A stretch of DNA of 6,420 bases, from assembly GCA_009177195.1 (NCBI GenBank), contig WFMA01000008.1:1278-7697 (forward strand). Direction: 5' to 3'. Under the pieces are notes generated by a model that was not told where the DNA came from, ran no database searches, and saw nothing but the letters and a program-made list of their open reading frames with translations. Made by a program: the position numbers and the translations under genes. Within the stretch, counting starts at the first letter, position 1; every line of letters starts with the position of its first letter. Positions 1-4,670 of the stretch are shown one piece after another. The DNA comes from Bacteroidales bacterium. Its GTDB lineage: Bacteria; Bacteroidota; Bacteroidia; Bacteroidales; Muribaculaceae.

Positions 1-2
1 AC

Positions 3-98
3 GACCTCGCATCTCGCTTCATCAACAACTTCAAGAAGTATGAGAACAACGAGGCAGGAAAGGCTCTCGTTGCCGCAGGTCCTCACTTGGAAAAATAA
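3..98 (+). CDS. pckA: Phosphoenolpyruvate carboxykinase (ATP), C-terminal end only
   Basis: Only the last 31 codons and a TAA stop are inside the window; the rest lies upstream of base 1. The readable peptide ends in [16 protein letters not shown]. This matches the conserved C-terminus of ATP-dependent PEP carboxykinases; as I recall, the E. coli enzyme ends with a closely similar AGAALVAAGPKL. The enzyme is cytosolic and interconverts oxaloacetate plus ATP with PEP, CO2 and ADP. In gut Bacteroidales it is generally thought to run in the carboxylating direction, feeding the succinate branch of fermentation. No catalytic residues are visible, because they lie in the missing part. A strong terminator follows 24 bases after the stop, so this is the end of its transcript. 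The identification rests on about 30 residues only, but they are distinctive. Confidence 0.82.
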   Translation, partial: DLASRFINNFKKYENNEAGKALVAAGPHLEK

Positions 99-122
99 TC
101 CATCGGGATTACACTAATATTC

Positions 123-158
123 ATAAGGACGGGCTTACAAGTCCCGTCCTTATTTTTT
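123..158 (+). terminator. Intrinsic terminator after pckA
   Basis: An 11-bp perfect inverted repeat (123-133 ATAAGGACGGG against 143-153 CCCGTCCTTAT) encloses a 9-base loop. It is followed at once by a run of T at 153-158. This is a textbook rho-independent terminator, placed 24 bases after the pckA stop and well before the next gene. The rest of 99-213 shows no open reading frame and no convincing promoter box. Confidence 0.9.
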
Positions 159-213
159 CCTTATTTCTATACTTACCCGTCATTAAACACAAAATCCCCC
201 TTCTATACCGAAA

Positions 214-1662
214 ATGAACAAGACACTTACCGCTCTCGCCGCAGCATTGACACTCACCGCCGCCACGGCTTCAGCCAAGGTGATTCCCGGCGCGCTGATG
301 ACCGACAACATGGTGCTTCAACAGAATAGCAACTGCCGCATATACGGAAAAGCCGATCCCGGAACGGAAATATCAGTCACGCCATCGTGGAACGGCAAGA
401 CCTATAAAACCTCGACCGACCGCACCGGGGAATGGTGCCTTGCGGTGGAAACTCCTGAAGGAAGCTTCACTCCTTACTCAATCACCATTTCCGACGGCGA
501 GCCCCTCACACTGAAGAATGTGCTCGTAGGCGAGGTGTGGCTCGCTTCGGGGCAATCCAACATGGAAATGCCGCTCAGGGGCTTTCCCGGCTGCTGCACT
601 GAAGGCGGATATGACGAAATAGTTTCTTCAAGGCAATATGCCGACAAGGTGAGATTTTTCACCGTGCCGCTGTCGCAGAGCTACGAGCTTGTCGACACGA
701 TAGGCGCCGAGTGGACAGTGCCGTCGCCTGAAACGTCGCCCCGCTACAGCGCGCTCGCCTGGCACTATGCCACGCAGATGGCTGACGCGCTCGATGTCCC
801 GGTGGGAATCGTAAGCGCCGCCTACGGAGGGGCGAAAGTAGAAAGCTGGATGCCGAGAGACCTGTTGAGGGAGTACAGCGACGTGTCGCTCAATCCCGAG
901 GATATAGAAAAGACAGTGGGCTATCATCGCCCCATGCTGATGTATAACGCAATGTTCAACCCGGTTAAGAACTACACTTACCGCGGGATAATATGGTATC
1001 AAGGATGCTCCAACGTGGCTACCTACTCCACTTATGCCGACCGTCTTGAGACGATGGTTAAGCACTGGCGCAAGGAAATAGGGCTGGGCGACATTCCGTT
1101 CTACGCAGTGGAAATAGCTCCATATCAATATACGGACCCGGGCGAGAAAGGGCGTTCGCCGTTCCTGCGCGAGGCTCAATGGGATGCCGTGAAGAGGATT
1201 CCCAACAGCGGGATGATTTCGACCAATGACCTCGTGAAGCCTTACGAACGCTACAATATCCATCCCGGCAACAAAGCTGAAGCAGGACACCGCCTGTGTC
1301 ATCTTGCACTCAACAAGACGTATGGCAAGACACAGTTTTTCGCTGAAAGCCCGCGATACAAGTCGCACCGATTCATTGACGGAGCGGCATGGGTGGCAAT
1401 CGACTCACCGTCAAACGGAATTTGCCGCAACTATGACATCGAGGGATTTGAGCTTGCAGGACCTGACCGGGTGTTCCATCCAGCCGACTCAGTGTGGCTC
1501 CACTGGCAGACTAATGAGATGGTCGTTTCGAGCAAGGAGGTGCCTGAACCGGTAGCGGTGCGTTACGGGTTCCGCGACTTTCTCCCCGGCACGCTCTATG
1601 GGGGTAACTACCTCCCGCTCATTCCCTTCCGCAGCGACGACTGGGACACTCCCACCGACTAA
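214..1662 (+). CDS. Secreted sialate O-acetylesterase (SGNH/GDSL-like family)
   Basis: This 482-residue esterase is predicted to remove O-acetyl groups from sialic acid, or possibly from other acetylated glycans such as xylan. Residues 1-21 form a signal peptide: a basic start, an Ala/Leu/Thr core, and an A-S-A cleavage site before K22. There is no lipobox Cys, so the product is periplasmic or exported. The nucleophile block GQSNM sits at 113-117 (Ser115), WYQGCSN at 261-267, and the likely catalytic Asp339 and His350 lie in ND and NIHPGNK. The C-terminus (450-477, RYGFRDFLPG then PFRSDDW) matches the usual end of the family, so the gene looks complete. The Cys at 265 stands where many homologues have Glu (WYQGESN); I recall the Cys form from other Bacteroidetes members. 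No Shine-Dalgarno precedes the ATG, which is normal for the phylum. It is transcribed alone and converges on the FKBP gene. The family is near certain; the natural substrate is not. Confidence 0.93.
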   Translation: MNKTLTALAAALTLTAATASAKVIPGALMTDNMVLQQNSNCRIYGKADPGTEISVTPSWNGKTYKTSTDRTGEWCLAVETPEGSFTPYSITISDGEPLTLKNVLVGEVWLASGQSNMEMPLRGFPGCCTEGGYDEIVSSRQYADKVRFFTVPLSQSYELVDTIGAEWTVPSPETSPRYSALAWHYATQMADALDVPVGIVSAAYGGAKVESWMPRDLLREYSDVSLNPEDIEKTVGYHRPMLMYNAMFNPVKNYTYRGIIWYQGCSNVATYSTYADRLETMVKHWRKEIGLGDIPFYAVEIAPYQYTDPGEKGRSPFLREAQWDAVKRIPNSGMISTNDLVKPYERYNIHPGNKAEAGHRLCHLALNKTYGKTQFFAESPRYKSHRFIDGAAWVAIDSPSNGICRNYDIEGFELAGPDRVFHPADSVWLHWQTNEMVVSSKEVPEPVAVRYGFRDFLPGTLYGGNYLPLIPFRSDDWDTPTD

Positions 1663-1678
1663 GACCCCGACTCATAAT

Positions 1679-1727
1679 AAAAAAGCAATCCGGAGCAATC
1701 GATATCGATCGTTCCGGATTGCTCTTA
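1679..1727. terminator. Shared terminator between convergent genes
   Basis: An 11-bp perfect inverted repeat (1684-1694 AGCAATCCGGA against 1713-1723) closes on an inner palindrome, ATCGATATCGAT (1698-1709), which can extend the stem with one internal mismatch. Six A's at 1679-1684 become a U-tract for transcripts of the minus strand, so it ends the FKBP transcript well. For the plus-strand esterase, the trailing CTTATATTCTTAT is a weaker U-rich tail. It probably serves both genes, more strongly the minus-strand one. The rest of 1663-1760 holds nothing else I can recognise. Confidence 0.85.
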
Positions 1728-1760
1728 TATTCTTATAAAGGAGCCGTCACGCAGGCTTGA

Positions 1761-2324
1761 TTAGTGGCAGCCGCCGCAGCCTTCGCCACAACCGCCGTCA
1801 CCGCAACCGCCCTCGTGGTTGCAACCGCATCCACAACCGCTTGCGGGCTGAATCTCTTCGGGGGTAGCGTCGCGCACCACTCCGATTGTGCCCTCAAAAC
1901 GCACGTCCTTTCCTGCAAGAGGATGGTTGAAGTCCATGACAACCTCATTGTCGGTCACCTCGATGACTTTTCCCGAAATGCGATAGCCGTCCTGAGTCAT
2001 CATGGGGATGACAGCGCCGACTTTCACATGGTCGGCGTCAAACTTGCCGTCGACTTCAAAGATATATTTTTCAAGGCGAGCCACCTGCTCGGGATCATAT
2101 TCGCCAAATGCCTCTTTTGCCGATACTTTGACATCGAACTTGTCACCTGTAGAAAGTCCTTCGATAGCCTTTTCAAGCGGAACAATCACGCCACGGGTCA
2201 CTCCGAAGACAATCTTTTCAGGATCTTCGGGAGCCACCTGATGTACCAATTTGTCCCCTTCGGGATTCACTTCATAGAGGTCATATACCATCTCGACATA
2301 TTTGCCGGGTTCTATCTTTTCCAT
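1761..2324 (-). CDS. slyD: SlyD-like FKBP peptidyl-prolyl cis-trans isomerase with metal-binding tail
   Basis: This 187-residue cytosolic protein has no signal peptide. It is predicted to speed cis-trans isomerisation of prolyl bonds and act as a folding chaperone. The FKBP fold is split: residues 1-74 hold the first half, including GVIVPLEKAIEGLSTGDKF, and the second half (about 129-160) has the SlyD hallmark DFNHPLAGKDVRFEG at 131-145. The intervening stretch, about 75-128, fits the insert-in-flap chaperone domain. The tail, residues 164-187, holds seven Cys (164, 166, 168, 174, 179, 183, 186) and two His (170, 187) spaced by Gly. This resembles the nickel/zinc-binding tail of SlyD. In E. 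coli SlyD supplies nickel for hydrogenase maturation; whether that applies here is unknown. The gene lies 59 bases after mgtE on the same strand and ends at a strong terminator. The start ATG has only an AT-rich leader, as is usual in the phylum. Confidence 0.93.
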   Translation of the reverse strand: MEKIEPGKYVEMVYDLYEVNPEGDKLVHQVAPEDPEKIVFGVTRGVIVPLEKAIEGLSTGDKFDVKVSAKEAFGEYDPEQVARLEKYIFEVDGKFDADHVKVGAVIPMMTQDGYRISGKVIEVTDNEVVMDFNHPLAGKDVRFEGTIGVVRDATPEEIQPASGCGCGCNHEGGCGDGGCGEGCGGCH

Positions 2325-2361
2325 AATTATAAAGTTTAGTGTTAGTTATACAACTATATAA

Positions 2362-2390
2362 CAAAAATCGTGCCAAAAAGATGTCACAAA
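2362..2390 (-). promoter_or_regulatory. Possible Bacteroidetes-type promoter for the FKBP gene
   Basis: On the minus strand a TTTG (2387-2390) is followed after 17 bases by GATTTTTG (2362-2369). The second box differs from the TAnnTTTG consensus at one fixed position. A transcript from here would have a leader of about 30 bases before the FKBP ATG. The upstream box overlaps the last codons of mgtE. In such AT-rich sequence a chance match is quite possible. Confidence 0.25.
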
Positions 2391-3754
2391 TTGGTGCCGA
2401 ACGCGCTTAACAACGCCGAACTTATCGACATGTAGATGACCATGCCTATAATATCGTTGGTAATCGAGATGAAGGGACCGGTGGCGAGCGCGGGGTCGAT
2501 CTTGAAGCGTTCAAGGGTCAAGGGCACGAATGTGCCGAAAATCGAAGCGAACACGACCACGGCGAATAGCGACAGCGACACGGCGATGGTGGTGACCTGG
2601 GTGGGACCGAGGGAGAAGATGTTGTAGACCAGCACCAGCAACGAGATGATGCAGGCGTTGAGCAAGCCCACTCCACACTCTTTGAATATCTGCTTTGCCG
2701 CCCCTTTCACGTCGAGCGAGCCGTTGGCAAGACCCTGCACGATGATAGCCGATGACTGAATTCCTACATTTCCTCCGGTTCCTCCGATGAGGGGAATGAA
2801 TAGAGCCATTGCGGGATTCAGTGCGAAACCAGCCTCGAAGTGTCCGAGGATGAGCGAGTTGCCGATACCGCCAATCATTCCGATAAGCAGCCATGGCAAA
2901 CGCGCCTTAGCCTGATAGAAGACGGTGTCGTCGCTCTCGACATCGGCTGAAAGACCTGACGCCAACTGGTAGTCGCGCTCACGTTGCTCGCGCGCCTCGT
3001 CCATGACGTCATCGACGGTAATCTGTCCCACGAGCCTGCCGATGGAGTCGACGACCGGCATAGCCACGAGGTCATATTTTTCAAAGTCAAGAGTGAGGTC
3101 GTCGATAGGAGTGTCGGTTTTCACGGCGACGGGATCGGTCTCCATCACGTGTTTTATTTTCGACACCGAGGGGTGGGTAATCATTTTTTTCAAGGGGAAC
3201 ACTCCGCGCAGTTTGTAGTCATTGTCGACCACGTATACATTGTAGATTTCGTCCATGTCCTCGGCTTGCTTGCGCATTTCCTGGACACACTGTGGCATAC
3301 TCCAATTCTCGTTCACGACAATCATCTCGGTTCCCATCAAACCGCCGGCGGTGTCCTCGTCATATTTCAAGAGGTCGATGATGTCGCCCGCCTGTTCCAT
3401 GTCGTCGATGTGGGAGAGGATTTCGTCGCGATCCTCCTCGTCGAGCTCCTGGATTATGTCGACGGCGTCGTCAGTGTCGAGGTGGTCAATGACCTGCTTG
3501 GCGATGTCCTCGCTCGACATGGCGCTTAGCAGCTTGTGGCGGTCATCCTCGTCGAGCTCCATCAAGACGTCGGCAGCCATTTCGCCATCGAGCTGCCTGA
3601 ACAGGAACTCGGCTTCCTCAAGATCAAGATCCTTGTAGAGCTCGGCGATGTCGGCGGGATGGAGCTGAGAAAGCTCTTTGCGCGCCAACTCCTCGTCGTG
3701 ACACTCTATGATGTCGCGGATCTGGTCAAGATATTCAGGTGTAAATTCTTTCAT
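2384..3754 (-). CDS. mgtE: Magnesium transporter MgtE
   Basis: This 456-residue inner-membrane Mg2+ channel/transporter is close to the 450 residues of the Thermus thermophilus protein. The layout is complete. An acidic, helical N domain (about 15-130) carries repeated Asp/Glu-rich turns such as DTDDAVDIIQELDEEDRDE at 93-111. A pair of CBS domains follows (about 137-260), then a linker or plug helix (about 251-278). Five membrane segments lie near 285-306, 314-341, 359-383, 388-413 and 425-450. GGTGGNVGIQSS in TM2 (324-335) and IDPALATGP (419-427) leading to Asp434 in TM5 match conserved pore motifs. Asp434 corresponds by context to the selectivity Asp432 of T. thermophilus. In this family the cytosolic domains bind Mg2+ and close the pore when Mg2+ is plentiful, so control is expected on the protein itself. 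The start ATG overlaps the rsmA stop by four bases, which leaves no room for a leader riboswitch. Confidence 0.96.
   Translation of the reverse strand: MKEFTPEYLDQIRDIIECHDEELARKELSQLHPADIAELYKDLDLEEAEFLFRQLDGEMAADVLMELDEDDRHKLLSAMSSEDIAKQVIDHLDTDDAVDIIQELDEEDRDEILSHIDDMEQAGDIIDLLKYDEDTAGGLMGTEMIVVNENWSMPQCVQEMRKQAEDMDEIYNVYVVDNDYKLRGVFPLKKMITHPSVSKIKHVMETDPVAVKTDTPIDDLTLDFEKYDLVAMPVVDSIGRLVGQITVDDVMDEAREQRERDYQLASGLSADVESDDTVFYQAKARLPWLLIGMIGGIGNSLILGHFEAGFALNPAMALFIPLIGGTGGNVGIQSSAIIVQGLANGSLDVKGAAKQIFKECGVGLLNACIISLLVLVYNIFSLGPTQVTTIAVSLSLFAVVVFASIFGTFVPLTLERFKIDPALATGPFISITNDIIGMVIYMSISSALLSAFGTNL
3751..3754 (-). other. rsmA-mgtE stop/start overlap (ATGA)
   Basis: The rsmA stop TGA and the mgtE start ATG share bases, giving ATGA on the minus strand. 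Such overlaps usually mean termination-reinitiation coupling, and they fix the mgtE start in the absence of any Shine-Dalgarno. Confidence 0.9.
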
Positions 3755-4557
3755 TGTTCAGTTTCGGGAGACTCACCGCCACGCATGGCGGCAACTTTAT
3801 TGGTCAAAGTCACAAAATCGGCAACGCTCAGTTGCTCGGGGCGCTCTTTCCACACGGGGTCGTCGTCAAGCTCGACACCGGCGGGGAGGATGCCGCGAAG
3901 GGAGTTGCGCAGAGTCTTGCGGCGCTGCCCGAAAGCGGTTTTCACGATGAGCTTGAACAGGCGCTCGTCGCAGCCCAAATCAGTCACTCCGTTGCGCACG
4001 CAGCGTATTACCCCCGATTTCACTTTGGGCGGAGGATTAAACACATTCTCGTCGACGGTGAAGAGATATTCCACGTCATACCATGCCTGGAGCAGCACGC
4101 TGAGAATGCCGTAAGCTTTCGAGCCGGGACCCGACGCAAGACGCTCGGCGACCTCGCGCTGCAACATTCCCGAGCAACATGGAATCGCATCGCGGTATTC
4201 GAGAACCTTAAAAAATATCTGGGAAGATATGTTGTAGGGATAGTTTCCAATCACGCAGAATTTATCCGCGCCCATTATCTCGGTGAGGTCCATTTTCAAG
4301 AAATCGCCCTCGACGATGCGGCCGTCAAGCTCGGGGAAATTCGTTTTGAGATAGGCCACGCTCTCGTCATCGATTTCGACAACCCTCACATCGTGTCCGG
4401 CATCAATAAGAAAACGGGTGAGCACACCCATTCCGGGACCGATTTCGAGAACAGGCACGCCTTTATAAGCGTCGAGCGTCGACGCAATGCGTGACGCCAC
4501 CGACAAATCGGTCAGAAAATGCTGACCTAAAGCTTTCTTTGGTTTGACTTTCTGCAT
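3751..4557 (-). CDS. rsmA: 16S rRNA (adenine-1518/1519-N6)-dimethyltransferase RsmA (KsgA)
   Basis: This enzyme uses S-adenosylmethionine to dimethylate two adjacent adenines in the helix 45 loop near the 3' end of 16S rRNA, a late step in 30S subunit maturation. The 268-residue length is normal. Visible motifs are GQHFL (11-15), the SAM-binding LEIGPGMG (37-44) with acidic Glu61 after the next strand, the catalytic NYPYN (105-109), NPPPKVKS (174-181) and RRKTLRN (212-218). I chose ATG at 4557 because it begins MQKVKPKKALGQHFL, the usual N-terminus in Bacteroidales. A GTG directly before it (4558-4560) would add one residue. AAAAGAGG just upstream resembles a Shine-Dalgarno but sits very close to the start. 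Its TGA overlaps the mgtE ATG, so the two are co-transcribed and probably translationally coupled. Confidence 0.96.
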   Translation of the reverse strand: MQKVKPKKALGQHFLTDLSVASRIASTLDAYKGVPVLEIGPGMGVLTRFLIDAGHDVRVVEIDDESVAYLKTNFPELDGRIVEGDFLKMDLTEIMGADKFCVIGNYPYNISSQIFFKVLEYRDAIPCCSGMLQREVAERLASGPGSKAYGILSVLLQAWYDVEYLFTVDENVFNPPPKVKSGVIRCVRNGVTDLGCDERLFKLIVKTAFGQRRKTLRNSLRGILPAGVELDDDPVWKERPEQLSVADFVTLTNKVAAMRGGESPETEQ

Positions 4558-4585
4558 CACCTCTCTTTTAGTGATTAATAAAATA

Positions 4586-4593
4586 CAAACTTA
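4586..4593 (-). promoter_or_regulatory. Bacteroidetes -7 promoter box upstream of rsmA
   Basis: TAAGTTTG on the minus strand is an exact match to the Bacteroidetes -7 consensus TAnnTTTG. It lies 28 bases before the rsmA ATG, which would give a short AT-rich leader. A clear TTTG -33 box at the expected distance is not seen; the region there is AT-rich (4601-4611). It is the likely start of the rsmA-mgtE transcript. The rest of the 4561-4670 gap contains no gene and no clear GC-rich terminator for the alpha-glucuronidase gene. Confidence 0.55.
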
Positions 4594-4670
4594 GCCAGAA
4601 TTTTTGAAAAATCCCTTACCTGACCCCCGAAAAATGCATCGATAGTCGACAAGTAATCCACATACCACGC

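Noticed and set aside
628..1368. Minus-strand open frame (246 codons) opposite the acetylesterase gene
   Set aside because: It is antisense to a complete family-matching gene, has no domain I recognise, and has no start context. It is a shadow frame.
1789..1840. Four CAACCGC copies as a CRISPR array or an intergenic repeat
   Set aside because: The copies are 7 bases long, 12-18 bases apart, and lie inside the coding sequence in frame. They reflect the Gly-Cys tail.
1764..2339. Plus-strand open frame (191 codons) opposite the FKBP gene, with an Ala/Thr-rich start resembling a signal peptide
   Set aside because: The Ala/Thr-rich start is simply the reverse strand of the Gly/Cys tail. The rest has no domain, and the frame runs past the start of the real gene only by chance.
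2984..3529. Plus-strand open frames opposite mgtE
   Set aside because: His/Val/Asp-rich or Ser-rich translations opposite the acidic N and CBS domains; they are shadows of Asp/Glu codons.
3754..4494. Plus-strand open frame (246 codons) opposite rsmA
   Set aside because: It mirrors the rsmA coding sequence, with no recognisable protein features.
4600..4612. ATTTTTGAAAAAT inverted repeat as a terminator for the alpha-glucuronidase gene
   Set aside because: The stem is only A-T pairs with almost no loop and no following U-tract. It is too weak to support a terminator call.
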